Origin: Pontibacillus chungwhensis | GTDB taxonomy: Bacteria; Bacillota; Bacilli; Bacillales; BH030062 | DNA: 64,000 nt | Reading direction: 5' to 3' | NCBI RefSeq assembly: GCF_030166655.1 | Contig: NZ_CP126446.1 | Span: 1 to 64,000, forward strand | In this document: positions 23,736-31,507 of the stretch, in pieces | Layout: every line of letters begins with the position of its first letter | Numbering within the stretch: position 1 is the first letter of the stretch | Position numbers and translations under genes: made by a program | Notes under the pieces: model-generated | Seen by the model: only the letters and a program-made list of their open reading frames with translations | The model's database searches: none | Told to the model about the DNA's origin: nothing

Positions 23736-23927
23736 ATGCTTCCTCAAATCGGAATCCCTGGTTTAGTGCTCATCTTAGTATTGTCGCTCATTTTATTCGG
23801 CCCCAAAAAGTTACCGGAGATCGGTGCAGCGTTTGGGAAGACATTAGCTGAATTTAAACAGTCTACAAAAGAATTGCTAGAAGATGAAGAGGAACCTAAA
23901 TCATTACAGGAACCTAAAAAAGAATAA
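23736..23927 (+). CDS. tatA: Twin-arginine translocase component TatA
   Basis: A 63-aa Tat pore component. A short N-terminal membrane helix (about 4-21) ends in the [15 protein letters not shown] hinge, followed by an amphipathic helix and a charged tail. It is the last gene of the operon with the Tat-dependent dehydrogenase, which makes the dehydrogenase its likely cargo. No tatC is present in the window, so TatC must be encoded elsewhere. The start follows AAAGGAGTGAAGCCCT. Confidence 0.94.
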   Translation: MLPQIGIPGLVLILVLSLILFGPKKLPEIGAAFGKTLAEFKQSTKELLEDEEEPKSLQEPKKE

Positions 23928-23931
23928 TGTA

Positions 23932-23967
23932 AAGCCAAGTACATCCTTTTGTACTTGGCTTTTTTAT
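23932..23967 (+). terminator. Terminator after tatA
   Basis: AGCCAAGTACA pairs with TGTACTTGGCT and is followed by a T-run. Confidence 0.9.
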
Positions 23968-23993
23968 TTCTTAATGTTTTCCTTTTGTCCAAA

Positions 23994-24427
23994 CCGCTTG
24001 GGCTTTTCTAATGTCTAGCTCCGGCAGGTAAAGGCTAGCGAGATAAGCAAACTACCTGCAGTGGCTAATCGCCACTTCCGGCAGTTTGCTTCTCCGGCCC
24101 CACAGGACGTGGGGTCGTTCGATGTTGTCACAGGATGTGACGTTCTTAGTCGAACTTCCTCATTTCCTTCAACCCGCCTGCGCTTTTCTAATGTCTAGCT
24201 CCGGCGGGTAGGACCTAGCGAGATAAGAAAAGCCACTGCAGTGAGACAAGCTCACTTCCGTGGCTTTTCTTATCCGTACGGTCCTGACCAACCCGCCTGC
24301 GCTTTTCTATGGTGTCTAGCTCCGGCTCCTAGCCCCTAGCGTCATAAGCAATCTAACTCCAGTGGCCTTCAGCCACTTCCGTTAGCTTGCTTATGCGTAC
24401 GGGGCTAAACAGTCGCCTGCGCTTTTC
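23994..24427. repeat. Three tandem copies of a palindromic repeat (cluster A)
   Basis: Three units, each opened by a CGCCTGCGCTTTTC-like box and GTCTAGCTCCGGC: A1 (about 23994-24173, long form), A2 (24174-24293) and A3 (24294-24427). Each contains an imperfect inverted repeat whose arms differ between units but still pair: AGGACC/GGTCCT in A2 (24210/24280), TAGCCCC/GGGGCTA in A3 (24330/24401). The inner stem centres on AGTGGC-type sequence. A1 carries two further hairpins, CCCCAC/GTGGGG and GTTCGA/TCGAAC enclosing GTCAC/GTGAC. No open reading frame is carried. The last box ends on the queF stop codon. No gene fills the 499-bp gap. Confidence 0.9.
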
Positions 24428-24924
24428 TATCTATTATCAATCTTCTCCGGATACATATCATGATTCATTAGGCGGTGTTCGGCCATTTTTTCGTACTTGG
24501 TGTTTGGTTTTCCGTAGTTGCAGTAAGGGTCGATTGAGATGCCGCCTCTTGGTGTGAATTTACCCCATACTTCAATATAACGAGGGTCCATAAGGTTGAT
24601 TAAATCGTTCATAATGATATTCATACTGTCTTCATGGAAATCGCCGTGATTGCGGAAGCTGAAAAGGTAAAGCTTTAAGGATTTACTTTCCACCATCTTT
24701 TCTCCTGGAATGTAACTAATATAAATGGTTGCGAAATCTGGCTGGCCTGTTTTAGGGCACAGTGTTGTGAATTCTGGGCAATTAAATTTAACGAAATAAT
24801 CTCGCTGTGGATGTTTGTTATCAAATGACTCTAATACGTCTGGGTCGTAATCAAATGAGTAACTCGTTCCTTGATTACCGAGTAATGTTACTCCTTCTAA
24901 TTCTTCGTCTTTTCTTCCTGCCAT
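24427..24924 (-). CDS. queF: NADPH-dependent 7-cyano-7-deazaguanine reductase QueF
   Basis: Reduces preQ0 to preQ1 in the queuosine tRNA-modification pathway. It is 165 aa, the size of the single-domain Bacillus type. The active cysteine is Cys56 in [13 protein letters not shown], with Asp63. The QueF motif reads [20 protein letters not shown]. The gene stands alone without queC, queD or queE. It is preceded by a preQ1-I riboswitch and attenuator, so the product of the enzyme probably shuts its own transcription. Its stop codon abuts repeat unit A3. Confidence 0.97.
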   Translation of the reverse strand: MAGRKDEELEGVTLLGNQGTSYSFDYDPDVLESFDNKHPQRDYFVKFNCPEFTTLCPKTGQPDFATIYISYIPGEKMVESKSLKLYLFSFRNHGDFHEDSMNIIMNDLINLMDPRYIEVWGKFTPRGGISIDPYCNYGKPNTKYEKMAEHRLMNHDMYPEKIDNR

Positions 24925-24950
24925 AGTTGGTCACCACTTTCTCAAAGAAC

Positions 24951-24989
24951 AAAAAAAGAGGATGCTCTTCTCATGGAAGATTCACCTCT
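24951..24989 (-). terminator. Attenuator stem of the queF leader
   Basis: On the minus strand AGAGGTG...CATCCTCT with inner TCTTC/GAAGA pairing is followed by seven T. It lies between the riboswitch aptamer and queF, as a riboswitch-controlled terminator. Confidence 0.8.
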
Positions 24990-24992
24990 CGT

Positions 24993-25029
24993 CCTTTAGT
25001 TTTTTATAGAGGGTTTAGCTAGAACCTCT
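24993..25029 (-). promoter_or_regulatory. PreQ1-I riboswitch
   Basis: The minus-strand sequence AGAGGTTCTAGCTAAACCCTCTATAAAAAACTAAAGG matches the class I preQ1 aptamer: stem AGAGG/CCTCT, the C-rich loop, the A-rich tail that forms the pseudoknot, and CTAA. Ligand binding would favour the downstream terminator. The B. subtilis queCDEF leader has nearly the same sequence. Confidence 0.95.
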
Positions 25030-25177
25030 CCCAATTCGGAATGTCCTATACTGTTAATAACTTTAGTATATAAGGGGGAGTCAAAGGTGTCAACGCGCGC
25101 TAGTAACCTACTAAAAAGTTTTGATTTCTAGATAACGAGGTAAATTTGTAGAGAACACTCATTTAAGGAGGATTCTC

Positions 25178-26626
25178 ATGCAACCCCATAAATTATACAT
25201 TAACGGCGAATATGTTGAGTCTACAGGCAGTGAGTTTATTGATATTATAAATCCATCGACAGAAGAAGTTATTTCAAGAACCCCAAAAGGGACTGAGGAA
25301 GATGTGAACAAAGCTGTTGAGGCAGCTTTTCATGCTCAGAAGGAATGGGAACTTACCCCCGCTATTAAACGCGGTGAAGCAGTACGTGAGATGGGAGATA
25401 AAATAGCAGAGAAACGCGATACATTTATTCAATTACTACAAGAAGAGCAAGGGAAAGCATATGAATTAGCAAGTGGGGAAATCGACCTTGCTATAGATTA
25501 TTTCCGATACATGTCAGAATGGGCAAGAAGAATAGAGGGAGAAATTGTTCCAAGTGATCGACCAAATGAAAACATCATGGTTTATAAGAAACCTATTGGC
25601 GTAGTAGCAGGTATCGTTCCGTGGAACTTCCCTATGTTTATTTTAGCCCGTAAAGTTGCTACATCCCTTGTGACAGGTTGTTCTATTGTACTAAAACCGA
25701 GTCAACAAACACCAAATACAGCAGCGGAGTTTACTAAGATCATTGATGGTATGGACTTGCCGAAAGGAATTTATAACTTTATCACAGGTACTGGAGGTAC
25801 GCTTGGTAATGCCATGGCTACCCACGAGAAAGTTCATATGATCTCAATGACAGGTAGCGTGGGTGCTGGTACCAAGGTTATGGAAGCGGCTGCGCAGAAT
25901 ATTACAAAAGTTAATCTGGAACTGGGCGGTAAAGCGCCAGCTATTGTAACGGCGAACGCAAACTTAGACGTGGCGGTAGAAAATGTGATGCAATCTCGCC
26001 TGATTAATAATGGACAAGCTTGTACAAATGCTGAAAGAGTCTATGTACATGAAAGTGTAGCGGAGGAGTTTATTAATCGTCTCCAAAAATCCTTCGAAAA
26101 TCAAAAACTCGGAAATCCTCTTCAGGACAAAGAAGCGGATGTAGGTCCTTTAATTAGTGAAGACCGTATTCAAGAGGTTGAAAAAATGGTAGAGAGTGCT
26201 GTGAGTGAAGGAGCTCGTATCGTAACAGGAGGTAAGCGTGGTGACCAGGAGAAAGGTTTCTTCTATGAACCGACCATCCTAGCTGATGCTACTCATGATA
26301 TGACGGTTGTACAGGAAGAGATCTTTGGGCCTGTTATTCCGGTTGTGACGTTCTCCACTATTGATGAAGCCATTGAAAAAGGAAACGATACAGTTTATGG
26401 ACTATCCTCTTCTGTATATACAGAAGACCTTAGTGAAGCCATGCGTATCGTAAATGAACTTAAGTTCGGGGAAACATATGTAAACCGTGAGAACATGGAA
26501 GCGGTCCAAGGGTATCACCAAGGACTTCGTAAGTCTGGTATAGGTGGCGCCGACGGTAAGCACGGTGTCGAAGACTTCCTTGTAACGCAAGTGGTTTATA
26601 TGGATTATAACTCCAGTAAGAAATAA
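25178..26626 (+). CDS. aldA: Aldehyde dehydrogenase, AldA (lactaldehyde/glycolaldehyde) type
   Basis: NAD(P)-dependent oxidation of an aldehyde to the acid. It is 482 aa. The catalytic Cys282 lies in GQACTNAERVY and the general base Glu248 in NLELGGKAP. Among aldehyde dehydrogenases it most resembles E. coli AldA, sharing EGEI-SDRP-ENI, NRENMEA and RKSGIGGADGKHG. A separate terminator (26639-26676) follows, so it is its own unit, but acsA next to it could turn acetate into acetyl-CoA. The exact substrate is uncertain. The start follows AAGGAGGATTCTC. Confidence 0.85.
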   Translation: MQPHKLYINGEYVESTGSEFIDIINPSTEEVISRTPKGTEEDVNKAVEAAFHAQKEWELTPAIKRGEAVREMGDKIAEKRDTFIQLLQEEQGKAYELASGEIDLAIDYFRYMSEWARRIEGEIVPSDRPNENIMVYKKPIGVVAGIVPWNFPMFILARKVATSLVTGCSIVLKPSQQTPNTAAEFTKIIDGMDLPKGIYNFITGTGGTLGNAMATHEKVHMISMTGSVGAGTKVMEAAAQNITKVNLELGGKAPAIVTANANLDVAVENVMQSRLINNGQACTNAERVYVHESVAEEFINRLQKSFENQKLGNPLQDKEADVGPLISEDRIQEVEKMVESAVSEGARIVTGGKRGDQEKGFFYEPTILADATHDMTVVQEEIFGPVIPVVTFSTIDEAIEKGNDTVYGLSSSVYTEDLSEAMRIVNELKFGETYVNRENMEAVQGYHQGLRKSGIGGADGKHGVEDFLVTQVVYMDYNSSKK

Positions 26627-26638
26627 TAGAAACGTGGA

Positions 26639-26676
26639 AAAAGTCCTGTGAGATTTTATCTTGCAGGGCTTTTTTC
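26639..26676 (+). terminator. Terminator after aldA
   Basis: AAAAAGTCCTG pairs with CAGGGCTTTTT and is followed by T. Confidence 0.75.
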
Positions 26677-26812
26677 ATTCTCTGACTAGTATATTCCAGT
26701 TATTGTGAGGGTTATGACTTTAAATTTATTCGTGAATCCCATACAATAGAATTAATTAACGGAATTTTTAAATAGTTTCAGCTTCAAACGAACCTTCTTT
26801 TTTAAAGAAGAC

Positions 26813-26826
26813 TGTAATCGTTTACA
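26813..26826 (+). promoter_or_regulatory. cre site (CcpA) before acsA
   Basis: TGTAATCGTTTACA fits the catabolite-responsive element consensus and is almost palindromic. It lies 22 bp before the acsA start. In B. subtilis acsA is repressed by CcpA through a cre; the same control is inferred here. Confidence 0.8.
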
Positions 26827-26847
26827 AAATGGGGACGAGGTGATTGG

Positions 26848-28563
26848 ATGAACATGCAACGTATTGAAACCAAAAGTGGAAACTACAACATGAAGAACTA
26901 TGAGGAAACGTATCAAAATTTTAATTGGGATGAAGCTAAATCCAATTTTAGCTGGCATACGTCAGGGAAAGTAAATATCGCGTACGAAGCCATTGACCGC
27001 CATGCTGAAAATCCAGATAAGGCAGATCAAGTTGCCCTTATTTACTCTGCACCCGATCGGGAAGAAAAACTGACTTTTACAGATTTAAAACAATCGAGTA
27101 ATCAATTTGCTAATGTATTGAAAAAATACGGGGTAGAGAAAGAAGATCGTATCTTTCTTTTCATGCCTAGAAGTCCGGAGTTTTACTCCGCTTTCCTCGG
27201 GATCTTAAAGGTCGGAGCCATTGCTGGTCCACTGTTTGAAGCGTTTATGGAGCAAGCGGTTCGTGATCGTTTAGAAGATAGTGAAGCTTCCATGTTGGTA
27301 ACGACACCGGAGCTATTAGAGCGAGTACCTTTTGAAGATTTACCTCACTTAAAGAAAATCGTCTTGGTAGGAGACTCTGATCACACAGGGGATGCGTATA
27401 TTGATTATTACGCGGAAATGAAAGAAGCCTCTAAAAGTTTTGATGTGGAGTGGGTGGATTTAGAAGATGGTATGCTTCTTCATTATACTTCCGGGTCTAC
27501 TGGTAAACCAAAAGGGGTGTACCATGTTCACAATGCCATGTTACAACACTATCAAACAGGTAAATGGGTATTGGATTTAAAAGAAGATGATATCTACTGG
27601 TGTACAGCAGACCCTGGCTGGGTAACAGGCACAAGTTACGGGATTTTCGCCCCTTGGCTAAATGGCGTTACTAACTTGGTACGTGGAGGGCGATTTAGTC
27701 CTGAACAGTGGTATGAAACACTGCAAGATCAAGAGATCACTGTGTGGTATTCTGCACCGACAGCGTTCCGTAAGTTAATGAGTGCTGGTGAGGATATTGT
27801 TAAACAATACAACCTGAAGAATCTTCGCCATGTACTCAGTGTAGGGGAACCACTTAACCCTGAAGTTATTGCCTGGGGAATGAATGCATTAGAGCTTCGC
27901 ATTCACGATACATGGTGGATGACAGAAACAGGAGGTCAATTAATTTGTAATTTCCCTGCTCTTGATATGAAACCAGGCTCTATGGGGAAACCATTCCCAG
28001 GGATCGTTGCTTCTATTATTGATAATGAAGGGAACGAACTACCGCCTAATCAAATGGGTAATTTAGCTGTTAAAGCCCCTTGGCCTTCTATGATGCGCGC
28101 TATATGGAAGCGACCAGAGAAGTATGAAAGCTACTTCTTAAATGGATGGTACATTTCAGGGGATAGTGCGTATAAAGATGAGGAAGGTTATTTTTGGTTC
28201 CAAGGACGTCTGGATGATGTTATTAATACGTCTGGTGAACGGGTAGGACCTTTTGAAGTAGAAAGCAAATTAATTGAACACCCTGCCGTTTCAGAAGCCG
28301 GCGTTATTGGTAAACCGGATCCTGAGCGAGGAGAAATCATTAAAGCATTTATTACGTTAAACGAAGGATATTCAGAATCAGACGAGCTTTTAGAAGAGAT
28401 TCGTCAATTTGTAAAGAAAGGGTTAAGTGCTCATGCTGCACCTCGTGAGCTAGAAGTAAAAGATACCATTCCAAAAACCCGTAGTGGTAAGATCATGCGT
28501 CGATTGCTGAAGTCTTGGGAGTTAGGGCTTCCAACCGGAGATGTATCTACGCTAGAAGAGTAA
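26848..28563 (+). CDS. acsA: Acetyl-CoA synthetase
   Basis: Activates acetate to acetyl-CoA through acetyl-AMP. It is 571 aa (572 in B. subtilis AcsA). The AMP-binding loop is YTSGSTGKPKGV, with WWMTETGG and GRLDDVINTSGERV as the later adenylation motifs. The lysine that is acetylated in this family lies in TRSGKIMRRLLK near the C-terminus. ATG 26848 follows ACGAGGTGATTGG. The cre site directly upstream suggests repression while glucose is present. A terminator follows. Confidence 0.95.
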   Translation: MNMQRIETKSGNYNMKNYEETYQNFNWDEAKSNFSWHTSGKVNIAYEAIDRHAENPDKADQVALIYSAPDREEKLTFTDLKQSSNQFANVLKKYGVEKEDRIFLFMPRSPEFYSAFLGILKVGAIAGPLFEAFMEQAVRDRLEDSEASMLVTTPELLERVPFEDLPHLKKIVLVGDSDHTGDAYIDYYAEMKEASKSFDVEWVDLEDGMLLHYTSGSTGKPKGVYHVHNAMLQHYQTGKWVLDLKEDDIYWCTADPGWVTGTSYGIFAPWLNGVTNLVRGGRFSPEQWYETLQDQEITVWYSAPTAFRKLMSAGEDIVKQYNLKNLRHVLSVGEPLNPEVIAWGMNALELRIHDTWWMTETGGQLICNFPALDMKPGSMGKPFPGIVASIIDNEGNELPPNQMGNLAVKAPWPSMMRAIWKRPEKYESYFLNGWYISGDSAYKDEEGYFWFQGRLDDVINTSGERVGPFEVESKLIEHPAVSEAGVIGKPDPERGEIIKAFITLNEGYSESDELLEEIRQFVKKGLSAHAAPRELEVKDTIPKTRSGKIMRRLLKSWELGLPTGDVSTLEE

Positions 28564-28571
28564 AAGTATTG

Positions 28572-28599
28572 GGCTGTTCCAAACAGGAACAGCCTTTTA
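28572..28599 (+). terminator. Terminator after acsA
   Basis: GGCTGTTCC pairs perfectly with GGAACAGCC, followed by TTTT. Confidence 0.85.
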
Positions 28600-28880
28600 T
28601 TTATGTGAAATAAATATAAGAAGTGGGCATAAGTAAAATGTTTATAAAATGGTATATTTAGCAGAGTATAATAAAATTACACTTATTCCTTTCGGGGTTA
28701 AGGTTGTTAAATAATTTTCAATAAATTTAAGTTAGTAATAAAATTTACTTTAAATAGCTGATATACCAGGGTTTTGCAGTAATGGACGTTTTAGGGTAAT
28801 CATTATTATAGTTCGTTAGGAAGGAAATTCTTTGTTATAATAATATAATAAAAACTGACGGCTATAAAGGAGCAAAATGT
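28600..28880. other. AT-rich spacer with promoter of the Rrf2 gene
   Basis: No gene is seen. An extended -10 TGTTATAAT (28833-28841) stands 40 bp before the Rrf2-type gene. A dyad ATTTAAGT...ACTTTAAAT lies around 28727-28757 and could be an operator. Both are candidates only. Confidence 0.45.
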
Positions 28881-29321
28881 ATGCGTCTAAAAAAGTACAC
28901 AGATTACTCTTTGCGCGTCCTCGTATACGTAGGTTCTAAAGAGCAAGATCATTTATCTTCAATAAAAGAGATTTCTCAAGCATTTGGAATCTCCCAGAAC
29001 CACTTAAGTAAGGTGGTTTTTCATCTTGGGAAACTTGAACTTATACAAACGATTAGGGGACGATCAGGTGGAATTAAACTTTTAGAACCTCCTGAAAATA
29101 TTAATCTTGGAGAGGTCATTCGAAAAATGGAAAATGACTTTGTTCTTATAGATTATGGTCAAAAAGAGTCACAAGAGGAAGTTTTAAAACCATCTGATCA
29201 GTTAAAGTATGCTCTAGAAGAAGCTTTGCAGTCCTTCTTCTTTGTTTTAAATCAGTATACTTTAAAGGATCTCTTACAAGAAAATGATGAAGCGACTAAA
29301 ATACTACACCTTGAAAAATAG
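28881..29321 (+). CDS. Rrf2-family regulator, NsrR-like, lacking cluster cysteines
   Basis: A 146-aa winged-helix protein close to NsrR over the DNA-binding half (MRLKKYTDYSLRVLVYVGSK, ISQNHLSKVVFHLGKLELI, TIRGRSGGIKL). NsrR holds a nitric-oxide-sensing iron-sulfur cluster on three cysteines in its second half; this protein has no cysteine at all. It should therefore not be assumed to sense nitric oxide. It may be an apo-type repressor using another ligand or a partner. It is a single gene followed by a 23-bp dyad and a terminator, then the N-hydroxylase gene. Confidence 0.85.
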   Translation: MRLKKYTDYSLRVLVYVGSKEQDHLSSIKEISQAFGISQNHLSKVVFHLGKLELIQTIRGRSGGIKLLEPPENINLGEVIRKMENDFVLIDYGQKESQEEVLKPSDQLKYALEEALQSFFFVLNQYTLKDLLQENDEATKILHLEK

Positions 29322-29342
29322 GTGATAGGGTCACAGAGGAGA

Positions 29343-29453
29343 GGTTATATGTTCTGCATATAACCCAGATCTTCCCGTCTTTTTCCCTGGATCTACTTGA
29401 ACCATACATATAGCGAAAGAGTAACCTGGCTAGTCTAAGGTTACTCTTTTGTT
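29343..29453 (+). terminator. Dyad and terminator between Rrf2 gene and N-hydroxylase
   Basis: A perfect 9-bp dyad GGTTATATG/CATATAACC (29343-29351, 29357-29365) without T-run is followed by a standard terminator AAAGAGTAACC/GGTTACTCTTT (29416-29449) with T. The first dyad is operator-like. Confidence 0.7.
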
Positions 29454-29511
29454 TTATTTTCCTGAAATTGAGGGAAAATGAAGAGGACTCTGTATAAAAG
29501 GTGGATAAAGT

Positions 29512-30825
29512 ATGTCTAATCAAATATATGATGTAATCGGCGTAGGAATAGGCCCATTTAATCTCGGGTTGGCAGCTCTTATAGAGCCGCTAGAAGATGT
29601 AAATGGTCTTTTCTTTGAACAGACAGAGCAATTGCAATGGCATCCTGGAATGTTAATTAAAGGAACAAATCTACAAGTTCCTTTTCTTGCTGATTTAGTT
29701 ACATTTGCAGATCCTACAAGCAACTACTCGTTTGTTAATTATTTACATAAACAAAATCGGTTGTACCCCTTCTTTTTCTTTCAAGAGCTTCAGGCTCCAA
29801 GAGAAGAGTACAATGAGTACTTACAATGGGTGGCGGATCAGTTAAACCATCTACGCTTTGGAGAAAAGGTCGTAGACGTTGAGGAAAAAAGGGAAGAGGA
29901 TGAACGTTTCTTCACAGTAACCGTGAGAAATCGTGATGGAGAAGAAGTCTATTATAATACAAAACATATTGTGATGGGGACAGGTAGTAAGCCGCTTGTT
30001 CTAAAGGGGATGGAGGATCTCCCAGAAGATGACGTTGTTCATACAAGTCGCTATTTATATAAGAAAGAAGAGCTTGTAAAAGGAGAAAAGATTACGGTTA
30101 TCGGATCTGGGCAAAGCGCTGCAGAGATTGTTGAGGATCTGCTAGTAGAACAAGGCCATTATGGTTTTGAGATAACCTGGCTCACACGTTCACCCGGCCT
30201 CTTTCAGCTAGATACGGCGAAGTTGCCTCAGGAATTCTTCTCGCCGGACTATGTCACTTACTTTCATTCATTAACATACGAACAACGAAAGGACACACTC
30301 TCTGACCTTGATTCCTTACAAAATGGGGTGGATCCTTCTACTCTAAGTAATATATATAACTGGTTATATCATCGTTCTATCGGTTCTAAAGAGAACAAAG
30401 TTACCATTCAACCCCTAACGGAGGTAAGTGGTATACAACAAGCTGAAGAAGGGTACACCCTTGAGTGTCACCAATGGCAAGCGGATGAAACATTTTCTTA
30501 TTCTACCGATAAAGTGGTCTTAGCTACTGGTTATAAACCGAATATCCCTGCATGGTTTACTAAACGATTCGCCAAAGATGTTATTTATGAAGATGAGAAA
30601 CTGTTTAAAGTCGGTCGAAATTGTGAAATTAAATTTCAAGAAGAACGTCCAAATAAGATCTTTACCACTACAAATATTAGTCACTCTCATGGTACGGGCG
30701 CGAACAATTTAGGTCTCTCAGTAAATCGAAATATCAAAATGGTCAATACCATTGCAGGTAGAACGGTATACCCTGAGGGAGAAGGAGCTATATTTCAGCA
30801 GTTTCAAATGAAAGAAAAGGATTGA
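29512..30825 (+). CDS. Lysine/ornithine N-monooxygenase family protein
   Basis: A 437-aa flavin-dependent N-hydroxylase of the kind that hydroxylates lysine or ornithine side chains for hydroxamate siderophores. The FAD motif GVGIGPFNLGLA is at 10-21. The NADPH motif VIGSGQSAAEIV is near residue 200. The substrate motif ATGYKP and the C-terminal SHSHGTGANNLGLS are present. No siderophore synthetase, acetyltransferase or transporter gene is near, and no Fur box was found. It therefore stands alone. Substrate choice between lysine and ornithine is not clear. Confidence 0.85.
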   Translation: MSNQIYDVIGVGIGPFNLGLAALIEPLEDVNGLFFEQTEQLQWHPGMLIKGTNLQVPFLADLVTFADPTSNYSFVNYLHKQNRLYPFFFFQELQAPREEYNEYLQWVADQLNHLRFGEKVVDVEEKREEDERFFTVTVRNRDGEEVYYNTKHIVMGTGSKPLVLKGMEDLPEDDVVHTSRYLYKKEELVKGEKITVIGSGQSAAEIVEDLLVEQGHYGFEITWLTRSPGLFQLDTAKLPQEFFSPDYVTYFHSLTYEQRKDTLSDLDSLQNGVDPSTLSNIYNWLYHRSIGSKENKVTIQPLTEVSGIQQAEEGYTLECHQWQADETFSYSTDKVVLATGYKPNIPAWFTKRFAKDVIYEDEKLFKVGRNCEIKFQEERPNKIFTTTNISHSHGTGANNLGLSVNRNIKMVNTIAGRTVYPEGEGAIFQQFQMKEKD

Positions 30826-30903
30826 AGCCGCCTGTAGTGTTTAAACAAGAGGACAAAGGGAATTAAAGGAAATGTAATCAAAATTGAAGGAGAGGATATC
30901 ATC

Positions 30904-31416
30904 ATGAGTAAAATTGCATGTGTCATTACAGAACTTTTTGAAGATGTTGAATACACAGATCCAGCTAAAGCTTTTAAAGAAGCTGGCCATGAAGTTGTAA
31001 CGATTGAAAAGCAAAAAGGCAATACAGTGACAGGGAAGCAAGGGAATGAATCTGTAACGATTGATCAGAGCATTGATGATGTGAAACCAGAAGATTTTGA
31101 TGCGTTATTTATTCCTGGAGGTTTCTCCCCTGACCAGCTACGTGCAGATGAACGTTTTGTTCATTTTGCCAAGCACTTTATGGATGAGAAGAAGCCGGTC
31201 TTTGCCATCTGTCATGGTCCTCAGCTGTTAATTACAGCTAAATCATTAGAAGGGCGAACGGCAACAGGTTTTACGTCTATAGCGGTTGATATGGAATATG
31301 CAGGCGTTACGTACAAAGACGAAGAAGTCGTGGTTTGTGGCAATCAACTAGTAACAAGCCGCCAGCCAGATGATATACCGGCATTTAACCGAGAAGCACT
31401 GAAGCTTTTGGGCTAA
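30904..31416 (+). CDS. DJ-1/PfpI family protein, YfkM-like
   Basis: A 170-aa member of the DJ-1/PfpI superfamily. The nucleophile cysteine is in FAICHGPQLL, and the PGG turn and acidic partner (FIPGGFSPDQLRAD) are present. It most resembles B. subtilis YfkM (general stress protein 18). Members act as protein deglycases, glyoxalases or chaperone-like stress proteins; which applies here cannot be read. It starts behind GGAGAGGATATC and ends before a strong terminator. Confidence 0.9.
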   Translation: MSKIACVITELFEDVEYTDPAKAFKEAGHEVVTIEKQKGNTVTGKQGNESVTIDQSIDDVKPEDFDALFIPGGFSPDQLRADERFVHFAKHFMDEKKPVFAICHGPQLLITAKSLEGRTATGFTSIAVDMEYAGVTYKDEEVVVCGNQLVTSRQPDDIPAFNREALKLLG

Positions 31417-31444
31417 TGTAGCCACTTTAAAGATAGACTTCATA

Positions 31445-31480
31445 AAAAATCCTGCAACTGTAAAGGTTGCAGGATTTTAT
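31445..31480 (+). terminator. Terminator after the PfpI-family gene
   Basis: AAAATCCTGCAAC pairs with GTTGCAGGATTTT around TGTAAAG, then T. Confidence 0.9.
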
Positions 31481-31507
31481 CTTGTTATAGAAAAAGGGGG
31501 AGGAACC

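Noticed and set aside
23994-24427. Possible CRISPR array
   Set aside because: Units are 120-190 bp, themselves palindromic, with no short identical repeats alternating with unique spacers and no cas genes.
29512-30825. Siderophore biosynthesis cluster
   Set aside because: Only one enzyme of such a pathway is present; neighbours are unrelated.
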